Shown here: one piece after another, positions 1 through 6,907 of the stretch
How the letters are laid out: the number at the start of each line of letters is the position of its first letter
How positions within the stretch are numbered: position 1 is the first letter of the stretch
Source of the DNA: an uncultured Anaerotignum sp.
Lineage (GTDB): Bacteria > Bacillota > Clostridia > Lachnospirales > Anaerotignaceae
Length of the DNA: 16,968 nucleotides
Reading direction: 5' to 3'
NCBI RefSeq assembly: GCF_934277605.1
Contig: NZ_CAKQVD010000041.1
Coordinates: 1 to 16,968 of the forward strand
Made by a program: the position numbers and the translations under genes
Notes under the pieces: model-generated
Seen by the model: the letters and a program-made list of their open reading frames with translations, nothing else
Database searches by the model: none
Told to the model about the DNA's origin: nothing

Positions 1-107
1 AGCTTGTCCAGGTTGACCAGGAGAATGTCATCGTGCTTTTTCAGCATGTAGTAGACGAAGTTGGAGCCAATGAAGCCGGCGCAGCCGGTGATCAAATATT
101 TTTTCAT
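1..107 (-). CDS. rfbB: dTDP-glucose 4,6-dehydratase RmlB, N-terminal fragment
   Basis: Only the first 35 codons lie in the window; the gene runs off the left edge. The translation starts MKKYLITGCAGFIGSNFVYY, carrying the TGxxGFIG dinucleotide-binding loop (G8, G11, G14) of extended short-chain dehydrogenases, followed by an NLDK segment typical of RmlB. RmlB converts dTDP-glucose to dTDP-4-keto-6-deoxyglucose, the second step of dTDP-L-rhamnose synthesis in the cytoplasm. Its ATG overlaps the TAA stop of rmlA by one base (TAATG), so the two are very likely translationally coupled. The assignment to RmlB rather than another epimerase/dehydratase rests on the wording of the N-terminus and on its position after rmlA; the diagnostic YxxxK motif is outside the window. 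Confidence 0.85.
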   Translation of the reverse strand, partial: MKKYLITGCAGFIGSNFVYYMLKKHDDILLVNLDK

Positions 108-991
108 TATCCTCTTACCTTTCCTTCCGCAACGGCTTGCAGATGTTTTCCATAAGGGCTCTTGCCATACCGGGCGGCGGATTCCAGAAGCTTTTCCTTA
201 GTGATCCAGCCGTAGCGGTAGGCGATTTCCTCCGGGGCGGAGATCTTAATACCCTGGCGCTTTTCGATCATCTGCACGAAGTCTGCCGCATCCACCAGGC
301 TGTCCATGGTGCCGGTGTCCAGCCAGGCGAAGCCCCGGCCCAGCAGCTGCACGTCCAGCAGCCCGTCCCGTAAGTACATCTCGTTCAGGGTGGTGATCTC
401 CAGCTCCCCACGGGGACTGGGTTTTACCTCCTTAGCCCGCTTGTCCACCCCGGCGGGGTAGAAGTAGAGGCCCGTCACAGCGTAGTTGCTCTTAGGCTCC
501 AGGGGCTTTTCCTCGATGGAGGTAACGCGGCCATCCTCGTCAAAGGCCACCACGCCAAACCGCTCCGGGTCCGGCACATAGTAGCCGAAGACCGTGGCCC
601 TGCCGTTTTCCGCGTTCTGGACAGCTGCCTTGAGGATTTTCCCGAAGCCGTTGCCGTAGAAGATGTTGTCCCCCAGGACCATAGCCCCGGGTTCCCCCGC
701 CAGGAATTCCTCCCCCAGGATAAACGCCTGGGCCAGACCGTCGGGGGAGGGCTGGACCTTATAGGTCAGGTGGATGCCGAACTGACTCCCGTCCCCCAGC
801 AACGCCTCAAACCGGGGCGTATCCGTGGGGGTGGAGATGATGAGAATGTCCTGAATCCCCGCCAGCATCAAGGTGGACAGGGGGTAATAGACCATGGGCT
901 TATCGTAGACGGGGAGAAGCTGCTTGGATGTGACCATGGTCAGTGGGTATAAACGCGTGCCGGAACCACCGGCCAGGATGATGGCTTTCAT
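107..991 (-). CDS. rmlA: Glucose-1-phosphate thymidylyltransferase RmlA
   Basis: It makes dTDP-glucose from glucose-1-phosphate and dTTP, the first step of dTDP-L-rhamnose synthesis. Seen in the 294-residue product: the nucleotide-binding loop LAGGSGTRLYPLT (residues 6-18), SKQLLPVYDKPMVYYPL with the family lysine (K23), GDNIFYG, the IEEKP motif, GELEITTLNEMYL and GFAWLDTGTMDSL. Length and motif order match classical short RmlA. An in-frame GTG lies three codons upstream at 1000, but the ATG at 991 gives the canonical MKAIILAGG start and leaves the AGAGAG ribosome-binding stretch free, so I chose 991. It is coupled to rmlB by a one-base overlap. rmlC and rmlD would be expected beyond the left edge. 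GC content is clearly higher than in the neighbouring flippase. Confidence 0.96.
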   Translation of the reverse strand: MKAIILAGGSGTRLYPLTMVTSKQLLPVYDKPMVYYPLSTLMLAGIQDILIISTPTDTPRFEALLGDGSQFGIHLTYKVQPSPDGLAQAFILGEEFLAGEPGAMVLGDNIFYGNGFGKILKAAVQNAENGRATVFGYYVPDPERFGVVAFDEDGRVTSIEEKPLEPKSNYAVTGLYFYPAGVDKRAKEVKPSPRGELEITTLNEMYLRDGLLDVQLLGRGFAWLDTGTMDSLVDAADFVQMIEKRQGIKISAPEEIAYRYGWITKEKLLESAARYGKSPYGKHLQAVAEGKVRG

Positions 992-1048
992 GGGTGTCAC
1001 TCTCTTTCTTCTATAAAATTAAAAACTAGCGCTTACTTTTTGGTGCAC

Positions 1049-1054
1049 ATTGTA
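1049..1054 (-). promoter_or_regulatory. Candidate -10 box for rmlA/rmlB
   Basis: On the minus strand a TACAAT hexamer sits about 58 bases upstream of the chosen rmlA start. The best -35 partner is only a poor TTAACG-like match at 19-bp spacing. It would give rmlAB a promoter separate from the capsule operon and divergent from the small-protein promoter at 1089-1117. Confidence 0.35.
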
Positions 1055-1077
1055 CAAAAATGTGATTTTTTATCGTT

Positions 1078-1097
1078 AAAACGCACAATTGCGTTTT
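1078..1097. promoter_or_regulatory. Palindrome, possible operator over the small-gene promoter
   Basis: Eight-base arms AAAACGCA and TGCGTTTT are perfectly complementary around a 4-base CAAT centre. The right arm covers most of the -35 hexamer (1089-1094) of the plus-strand promoter, and the palindrome lies upstream of the candidate minus-strand rmlA -10. A repressor binding here would be placed to block the small gene and perhaps affect rmlA. The palindrome is seen directly; the operator role is inferred. Confidence 0.45.
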
Positions 1098-1117
1098 GGG
1101 AAAAAACGTGATACTAT
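1089..1117 (+). promoter_or_regulatory. Sigma-70-type extended -10 promoter for the small protein gene
   Basis: TTGCGT (1089-1094), a 17-bp spacer, then TACTAT (1112-1117) preceded by TG one base upstream (1109-1110), which makes an extended -10. A transcript would start near 1124 and have a leader of about 70 bases before the ATG at 1195. Confidence 0.65.
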
Positions 1118-1140
1118 AACCGAGTGCCTCAAACTGAATG

Positions 1141-1159
1141 GTCAATTGATGGAATTGAC
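1141..1159 (+). repeat. Inverted repeat in the small-gene 5' leader
   Basis: GTCAATT (1141-1147) and AATTGAC (1153-1159) form a perfect 7-bp stem with a 5-base GATGG loop, within the predicted untranslated leader and about 25 bases upstream of the ribosome binding site. It is AT-rich and may only be a weak RNA hairpin; no role is claimed. Confidence 0.35.
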
Positions 1160-1194
1160 GAGCTAAGGTTTGTCGGTAAAGTGGAGGTGTACAT

Positions 1195-1305
1195 ATGTTT
1201 ATTGTCTATACGTCTGCTTCGTATCTTGAAGGCATCGAAGCTATCTACTACACTCTTGAGATTTTGGTTGCACTTCTCATTATTTACCAATATATCGGCC
1301 AATGA
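1195..1305 (+). CDS. 36-residue hydrophobic small protein, unrecognised
   Basis: A short gene with complete expression signals: a GGAGG ribosome binding site seven bases before the ATG, the extended -10 promoter at 1089-1117, and a GC-rich hairpin terminator 17 bases after the TGA. The product starts MFIVYTSASYLEGIEAIYYT and continues with a hydrophobic run (LEILVALLIIYQYIG). Residues 14-35 could form one membrane helix, with a single acidic residue (E22) inside it and no lysine or arginine anywhere in the protein. It sits alone on the plus strand between two minus-strand units. I do not recognise a family. Size and hydrophobicity resemble small membrane regulators, holin-like peptides and type I toxins, but no antisense RNA promoter is clear. 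Confidence that it is a real gene comes from the signals, not from homology. Confidence 0.65.
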   Translation: MFIVYTSASYLEGIEAIYYTLEILVALLIIYQYIGQ

Positions 1306-1321
1306 GGCCGAACCTTATATC

Positions 1322-1347
1322 GGAGGGCTGTCGTGCGGCAGCCCTCC
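1322..1347 (+). terminator. Rho-independent terminator of the small gene
   Basis: GGAGGGCTG (1322-1330) pairs perfectly with CAGCCCTCC (1339-1347) over an 8-base loop and is followed by TTCTATATTT. The T tract is imperfect. On the minus strand the hairpin is followed by GATATAAGG, without a T run, so the capsule transcript arriving from 1370 may be only weakly terminated here. Confidence 0.6.
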
Positions 1348-1369
1348 TTCTATATTTGAAAGAATAGCC

Positions 1370-2753
1370 TTAAGCGTTTCTAGTCAAAAATCCTTTGACC
1401 ATTCTTACACAGTCCATAACATCTTTTCGCATGAGTACCACGCAAAAAATGAACAGCAAAATGATATATAAAAACAAACCTATGAGTGACTCCGCAAAGG
1501 TTCCCAGCAGCATATAACTCCCCGCTGCTAAAATAAGAAAAAGATTTTCCTTCCACCCTGACCGTAATGCTTTAAAATCCATTTCAGAGAGAATGTACCA
1601 CACTACGCCGCACAGCATCGTACCAATGGCAAACGCTTCCTTCGTGTGCATCACTGCATACCAGCCGGCGTTAAACAGGAATCCTATCACAATAACCGCA
1701 ATCAGCTTGGCAAAATAAGTCTTCTGCTTTTTCTGCGCCTTATATAGGTTTACATAAAAACATTTCACGATAATGTAAAAAATCTGAGCGCCAAAAAGAT
1801 AGAAAATAACGCCGGTTGAATCCAGGTATTTTGTCAAAAAGGTTTCCAAAATGAATTTAGCCGGGAATGCACACGCCACAATTGCTGCTGCAAAAAGAAT
1901 TATTTTTCCTTTGATATTCCGCAACTCTTCCTCTTTTTTATGAGAACAGAAATAGTTGTAAAGCGTTGTGGAAATCGGCGTGACCGCAACATTCATCATG
2001 TTTTCCATGCTCACTGCAAAGCTGTACATTGCAAAGGCAGTATTGTCCATCAGAGCCTTGATAAACCAGCGATCCATGCCCGTGAGAATCATTGAGGAAA
2101 AGTTTCCCAGCATCAGGAAAATTCCCGATGTTATGTTTTTGACAAGATACGAACAGGAAAACTTCATCTTCAAGTGGTGTACAAATTGTGAGCTTCTCCT
2201 GTTCATAAGAACAATGCAGGAGAACATGACAACAATATCGATTGCAATATACGCAGCTAAATAAAGATAATGATTAGAAAACACATGGAACAACAATAAA
2301 CCCATGTTTGCGGCGAAAGTCAAAATAGTTGCGAAATTTGTATTGCGTGCATATGCGCTAAATTCACCTGTGGCCTGGAACAGCTGCCGGTAATACCCTG
2401 TGATATTCAAAGGGAAGAATGCAAGAAACCAATACCATATTCCGATAGCACAATGCGGCAATCAAAAAAATCCCCAAAAGGGCAAATTGAAAGATAATCA
2501 ATGTAAAGAAGTCGGTTTGCAGGTCATCACGGTCTATATTGCTAAGCAAGTGTCCACCATACTTAATGTACATTCCGTCAACGTATCCGAGATGCAGCAC
2601 ACCGCTATAACTCACATACAGCTGGAATGTTTTGATTTCGGCATAACAATCCAAAGTCAGATATTTAGGAAGGAAAAAATTCGTCAACAAGTTAAAAAGC
2701 AAATTTAAAATATTTGCCCCAAGAATAACGGTAATACCTTTTTTTAGTGACAC
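1370..2753 (-). pseudogene. wzx: Wzx-type polysaccharide flippase, frameshifted
   Basis: Two overlapping reading frames together form one flippase of about 460 residues, the usual Wzx length. The N-terminal part starts at GTG 2753, six bases after a GAGGAG site that overlaps the TGA of the preceding gene. It begins VSLKKGITVILGANILNLLF and carries LPKYLT in the first membrane region. The C-terminal part continues in the next frame with FFPLNITGYYRQLFQATGEF, followed by many membrane helices to the stop at 1370. Removing one T from the three-T run at about 2426-2428 would give ...NMVLVLAFFPLNITGYYR..., so a single-base insertion explains the break. Wzx proteins flip undecaprenyl-PP-linked repeat units across the membrane. 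As written the gene should be non-functional, unless the break is a sequencing error. It is the last gene of the capsule operon and is strikingly AT-rich. Confidence 0.85.
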
Positions 2754-2763
2754 AGCGTTCTCC

Positions 2764-3407
2764 TCATTTGTTATCCTCACGCAGCAAAGAGTACAATCCA
2801 TCTAAAGTCCCAGGAGCAAGCGGCCTAGTTAGGCAGTCAAGATGTTTCATTACAAATTCCCTATTCATTTTCCCAAAGTCGTATTGAAGAAGCTTGTCAA
2901 TTGTTTGCGAATCAAAGCGATGCTTAATAACTTTTGCCGAAACTCCGGCTGCAATCGCATACGGTGGGATATTAGAAGTAACTACCGCCCCAGCCGCAAT
3001 GACTGCACCTTGTCCAATTTCTACACCAGACAGCACAAAGGCATTCATTCCAATCCAAACATCATCCCGTACTATGATTGGCCCCTTTGACCAAGCTTCA
3101 TTTACGCCTTTGAACTTTTTTATAAACGGAAATGTATAGTAACTGTATCCAGCATATGATTTCCGCCACATATAAACTTCACACCATCAGCAATAGAACA
3201 CCAACTGCCAATTTTCAGGGCCTCATTTTCAGCGCCCCATTGATAAATGTTCAACTTGCCATATGTGCCCGTTCCAACAGTAACTCGACCTGTATGAAAC
3301 CGAGTTCCAGCAATTGTTTCATTGTATGGATTTTGCTTTCTCCACTTTTTTGAAAAAGCAGAAATCGTATATATCGCAATATATGTCGCATATAAGCCTC
3401 TATTCAA
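2764..3407 (-). pseudogene. Left-handed beta-helix (XAT-type) acetyltransferase, frameshifted
   Basis: Two frames join into one hexapeptide-repeat acetyltransferase of about 214 residues, the normal length for CatB/XAT-like sugar O-acetyltransferases. The first part has IGSWCSIADGVKFICGGNHM, where the histidine matches the catalytic histidine of the family. The second has YYTFPF, IIVRDDVWIGMNAFVLSGV and GAVIAAGAVVT, the coils after the catalytic loop. The frames meet near 3147. Restoring one base (GATAC back to GATTAC) gives HMLDYSYYTFPF, so a one-base deletion is enough. The start at 3407 is a TTG overlapping the TGA of the HddC-GmhB gene, without a clear ribosome binding site, suggesting coupled translation. 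It would acetylate a sugar of the repeat unit. Either a true pseudogene or an assembly error. Confidence 0.85.
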
Positions 3408-4699
3408 AGATATTTTTCACAAAACTCCTGAACTGAGCCAACCAAGTCTGATTGGCCCCATTTTTCTTCCGCTTCGTTTATAAGGATACTTTTGCACCCT
3501 GCCGCGATTCCGGCCTTTACATCGTTTTCCCCGTCGCCAACCATGTAGCTTTGGCCCAGATCGATATTAAAATCTTCCGCGGCTTTCAAGAGCATTCCCG
3601 GCTTGGGCTTGCGGCAATCACAGTCGATTTTCAATTCCGGAATTTCTCCTTCGTAGCCTTTGTGAGGGTGGTGGGGGCAATAGTAAATGGCATCCAAATA
3701 GGCCCCTTCCAGTCCCAGCAGGGTCTCCATTTTGTTGTGGATTTCCTGAAGCTGGGGGACCGTTACCTCTCCCCGGGCGATCACCGGCTGATTGGTAACA
3801 ACAATAGCCAGGTATCCGGAGGCATTGATTTTTTTGATGGCCTGGGCCACGCCGTCGATCAGCTCAAAATCATCAATATTCCGCAGGAATCCCACATACT
3901 TGTTGATAGTGCCGTCCCGGTCCAGGAAGATGGCCTTTTGCTTGTTCTTTAGGTTCTTGGCTTGGACGATTCCCTTTTTGTAGTCCTCCACCACCGCATA
4001 GAACCGCTCCGGGGTGCCCATATCCTTGACATATTCCGGAGAGTCGTAGCAATACATCTTCCCGGTCCCGGCCAACGGTTTCAGTAGCTGCCGGTCCAGG
4101 TCGATTTTGATGGTCTTCCCGTTTTCGTCCTTTTGCCCAACGCGACTCCCGTCCACAGCCTCCAGGACTTTGGGAGAGATCACATGCAATCCGGCATTGA
4201 CCCGATTTTTGTAGTACCGGGGGCGATCATCTTCCTTTGCCAGCCACTGCTCTACCTGCCCCTGCTCGTTTGCCAGGATCAGGCCGCTGTCGTAGGGGTG
4301 AGAATTGGGGTGGGTAAAGAGTGTTACCAACCCACCGTGAGCCTTGTGGAATGCCGCCATTCGGTTAAAGTCCACATCGAACACCGCATCCGCATTCAGC
4401 AGCAAAAAGTCTTCCGTCAGGTTCAGCTGAAACAGCGCTCCGGCGTTGCCCAAGGGGGAATCCTCCACGAAATATTCAATATGTACGCCCCACTTGCTGC
4501 CGTCGCCGAAGTGCTCCTCGATTTTCTCGTGGAGGTAGGAGACGGTCAGTACAATGTCCGTGAACCCCTGGGAAGCCAAGGAACAAATTTCCCGTTCCAG
4601 CACAGGGATACCCTCGATGGGGATCAGTGGTTTGGGAATATTCGGAAACAGTTCGGAGATCCGGGTACCCCGGCCTCCAGCCATGATGATTGTTTTCAT
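3404..4699 (-). CDS. Fused HddC-GmhB: heptose-1-P guanylyltransferase plus heptose bisphosphate phosphatase
   Basis: A 431-residue, two-domain enzyme. Residues 1-235 are a nucleotidyltransferase: MAGGRGTR (6-13), PKPLIPI (22-28), LGNAGAL, and LLLNADAVFDVD. This fits HddC-type D-glycero-alpha-D-manno-heptose-1-phosphate guanylyltransferase. From about residue 252 follows a HAD phosphatase like GmhB: FLDRDGT with D260/D262 as predicted nucleophile and acid, TNQ, a zinc site with C341, H343, C360 and C362 (CPHHP...CDCRKPKPGM), and GDGENDV with D389. Together these catalyse heptose 1,7-bisphosphate to heptose 1-phosphate and then to the GDP-sugar. GmhA and HddA lie further up the same operon, supporting the heptose reading over a mannose or glucose role. 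A ribosome site (AAAGGA) overlaps the end of wzy. It is GC-richer than its flanks. Confidence 0.9.
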   Translation of the reverse strand: MKTIIMAGGRGTRISELFPNIPKPLIPIEGIPVLEREICSLASQGFTDIVLTVSYLHEKIEEHFGDGSKWGVHIEYFVEDSPLGNAGALFQLNLTEDFLLLNADAVFDVDFNRMAAFHKAHGGLVTLFTHPNSHPYDSGLILANEQGQVEQWLAKEDDRPRYYKNRVNAGLHVISPKVLEAVDGSRVGQKDENGKTIKIDLDRQLLKPLAGTGKMYCYDSPEYVKDMGTPERFYAVVEDYKKGIVQAKNLKNKQKAIFLDRDGTINKYVGFLRNIDDFELIDGVAQAIKKINASGYLAIVVTNQPVIARGEVTVPQLQEIHNKMETLLGLEGAYLDAIYYCPHHPHKGYEGEIPELKIDCDCRKPKPGMLLKAAEDFNIDLGQSYMVGDGENDVKAGIAAGCKSILINEAEEKWGQSDLVGSVQEFCEKYL

Positions 4700-4711
4700 T
4701 TTTCTTTTCCT

Positions 4712-6040
4712 TTACTTTTTTCCAAGGGTAAATCGTGTATGTCGCCCATAATAATACAAGAAAAAATATAGAATAAAATATATATAATTTTCAGGATTAA
4801 GCCACTCGGTCATAGTTCCAGACGCAACAACAAATGTGGAGAATGTCCCCCAAATTTTGCAAAGTAAAACTAATTGAAAAAATCTATCCCTTATAAGTGC
4901 CTTTTCAATAGAATTTAAAAACCATATTGTTACATATGCAGTGGCAGCAATGGGGACAAATGCAAAAAAGTATCCACAATTGTATACCGCCGTTGTAATA
5001 AAGGTTGCTGCATATCGAATGCCATGCGCAATGTCAACATTGACAATATAGCTGTTGCCATACTTCAACATCAAGTGATACATACCAATACTGGTATCAT
5101 ACTGGTTTTTTCCGCTCAGCACCGCCCAGAGTTCTGCCCACAAATTGTGTCCAAAGAAGTCATTGCCTACAACTTGATCTGCTTCTGCCGCCCACCACAG
5201 GTGATTTCCCAGTCCGAATGCACGGTTAATTAATATTTCAATTCCTTGAATTGCATTCTCAGCATTTCCACCAATAACTGTGCTGACAACAAAAAATATA
5301 ACAGCAGTCGCCACTATTCCTAACGCAATTAGAAGGTATTTCGGCTTAATCAATTCTCTAACGCTTTTTAGATTTAGATTGGAGAGTAATACAACCACAG
5401 AAATGAAGTTCAAAGGAATATTTATCAGTCCTGACATTTTATTGCCCATGAGCAAACGAATCAACGTTGTTAGCAGAACAAAAAATACACAGATTCTTCG
5501 AATTCCTTTCTTCCGCAAGTGAACATATGTATACCCGAGTAGATACATACATATCCCTAATAAATTGTTAATGGTTGACGCATATGGTAATTTAGAATAT
5601 GTTCCATAATCATTATATCTTGTAATTCCAATTGATAGAACAGGAATACCGGAAACAAGCAAATCTGCCATGGTATACAGTCCAAAAACGACTGTTATCA
5701 TCAATGAACCATAGCAAAATAGTTCCGAAAGAGAATTTGCTTCAGCCATACACTCGCTGGTTACTGTTTTAGAGCGGTTTCTCTTTGCAAAGAAGCACAA
5801 GAAAAAGAGAAATAAATCCACGTAGAGAATAAACAATGGCACTGCCTCCGGAACAAAATATGTTGTCCTTCCCAATTCCGAAACATAAACGCCTGAATTT
5901 AAGTATATAATGGATGCAATTTGCTGGGCAAAATTCAGTATAAAATACACGAGAAACAAACTTTTTACATCCAACAATACAATCAGTTTAAGCGTCATGT
6001 AAACTGCTATAATAATTAAAATTCCGTTCAAAATCCACAT
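4712..6040 (-). CDS. wzy: Wzy-like repeat-unit polymerase, membrane protein
   Basis: A 442-residue, strongly hydrophobic protein with about ten or more predicted membrane helices, starting MWILNGILIIIAVYMTLKLI. A large less hydrophobic stretch in the middle-to-late part (around IQGIEILINRAFGLGNHLWWAAEADQ by position) resembles the periplasmic loop of O-antigen/oligosaccharide polymerases. Wzy proteins join undecaprenyl-PP-linked repeat units on the outer face of the membrane and are too divergent for motif recognition, so the call rests on topology, length and position between glycosyltransferase genes. A GGAG site lies seven bases before the ATG. AT-rich, as is usual for polymer-specific genes. 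Alternative: another polytopic glycan membrane enzyme. Confidence 0.75.
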   Translation of the reverse strand: MWILNGILIIIAVYMTLKLIVLLDVKSLFLVYFILNFAQQIASIIYLNSGVYVSELGRTTYFVPEAVPLFILYVDLFLFFLCFFAKRNRSKTVTSECMAEANSLSELFCYGSLMITVVFGLYTMADLLVSGIPVLSIGITRYNDYGTYSKLPYASTINNLLGICMYLLGYTYVHLRKKGIRRICVFFVLLTTLIRLLMGNKMSGLINIPLNFISVVVLLSNLNLKSVRELIKPKYLLIALGIVATAVIFFVVSTVIGGNAENAIQGIEILINRAFGLGNHLWWAAEADQVVGNDFFGHNLWAELWAVLSGKNQYDTSIGMYHLMLKYGNSYIVNVDIAHGIRYAATFITTAVYNCGYFFAFVPIAATAYVTIWFLNSIEKALIRDRFFQLVLLCKIWGTFSTFVVASGTMTEWLNPENYIYFILYFFLYYYGRHTRFTLGKK

Positions 6041-6052
6041 TCTTCTACTCCA

Positions 6053-6907
6053 TTATTGCAGTTCTTGCTGCCCCATACGATTGAAAAAATAGTCCTGCAT
6101 TGCTTTCAGCGAAATACGTTCGTTATTTTTACGCAAACATCCCTGTATGTACCGTATCCACCTGGTAATAACCGTGAAGAAAAAGCTTTTCCTTGGAAAA
6201 TGGAACTTTTGTATGATATACAAACGATTTCGAACGTTATAATAAATACTTAACTTTGATTTTTTTCCAGCAGACCTCCCAGCTTTGTGGTATACAACAG
6301 CCGTATTTTCATAATAGATTTTGAATCCGGACTGAATAATACGCAAAGAATAATCCATATCCTCATAGTACATGAAATATTCTTCTGCCCAATCACCAAC
6401 GGTTTCCAGGACTTTACGAGACATTAAAAGGCAGCAACCAGAAGCATAATTGCAATACTTGCCTTTCTGGTCAGACCCATTACTTACCGTACAGCGGTTA
6501 AAATTGATTTTTCCATCCGCATACCATATTTTCCGAGGCTCGTCATAATAATAAATCGTGGGTGTAACTACAGTATCCTCATTTACGGACTCCATCATCC
6601 GTGTAAGAAAATCTGGTTTGACAACTGTATCGTTATTGAGCATCAGGACATAATCCGCACCATGGTCAAGTGCATAGTGAATACCTATATTATTTCCGGC
6701 GGAAAAGCCGTCATTTCCTGGGGCAAGCAGGAATATACAATCGCTATACTTTTCACGTAACTGTTCATAGGAACCGTCATTTGAGCAATTGTCAACAACA
6801 ACAACCTCATAGCTTGGATAATCGATTTGATGTAGACTATCGATGCATGAGGAAGTGTCTTCAAAGCCCCTGTAATTCAACAATATGATATAAACTTTCT
6901 TATTCAT
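6053..6907 (-). CDS. GT2-family glycosyltransferase
   Basis: A 284-residue inverting glycosyltransferase with a GT-A fold. Seen: YIILLNYRGFEDTSSCIDSL at the N-terminus, VVVVDNCSNDGS (nucleotide-sugar site), PGNDGFSAGNNIGI, MLNNDTVV (the DxD-equivalent metal site), then GCCLLMSRKVLETVGDWAEEYFMYYEDMDYSLRI with the acidic ED catalytic region. The PGNxGFSAGNN wording is typical of rhamnosyltransferase-like GT2 enzymes, which would fit dTDP-rhamnose made by the Rml genes, but the donor cannot be proved. The C-terminus is basic and would sit at the inner membrane face. Its ATG overlaps the TGA of the pyruvyl transferase gene by four bases (ATGA), so translation is coupled. Confidence 0.9.
   Translation of the reverse strand: MNKKVYIILLNYRGFEDTSSCIDSLHQIDYPSYEVVVVDNCSNDGSYEQLREKYSDCIFLLAPGNDGFSAGNNIGIHYALDHGADYVLMLNNDTVVKPDFLTRMMESVNEDTVVTPTIYYYDEPRKIWYADGKINFNRCTVSNGSDQKGKYCNYASGCCLLMSRKVLETVGDWAEEYFMYYEDMDYSLRIIQSGFKIYYENTAVVYHKAGRSAGKKSKLSIYYNVRNRLYIIQKFHFPRKSFFFTVITRWIRYIQGCLRKNNERISLKAMQDYFFNRMGQQELQ

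Noticed and set aside
1124..1471. 115-codon plus-strand frame covering the small-gene region and the end of wzx
   Set aside because: It has no ribosome binding site, is out of frame with the well-signalled 36-codon gene, runs through its terminator and into the antisense of wzx.
2464..2470. A7/T7 run in wzx as a programmed or phase-variable frameshift site
   Set aside because: Losing one T here gives an immediate TGA, and gaining one leads to the third frame; neither joins the two halves of the protein. The break must lie further downstream, and no slippery heptamer with a stimulatory stem is evident.
4133..4771. 212-codon plus-strand open frame
   Set aside because: Antisense to the nucleotidyltransferase domain of HddC-GmhB; no start signals.
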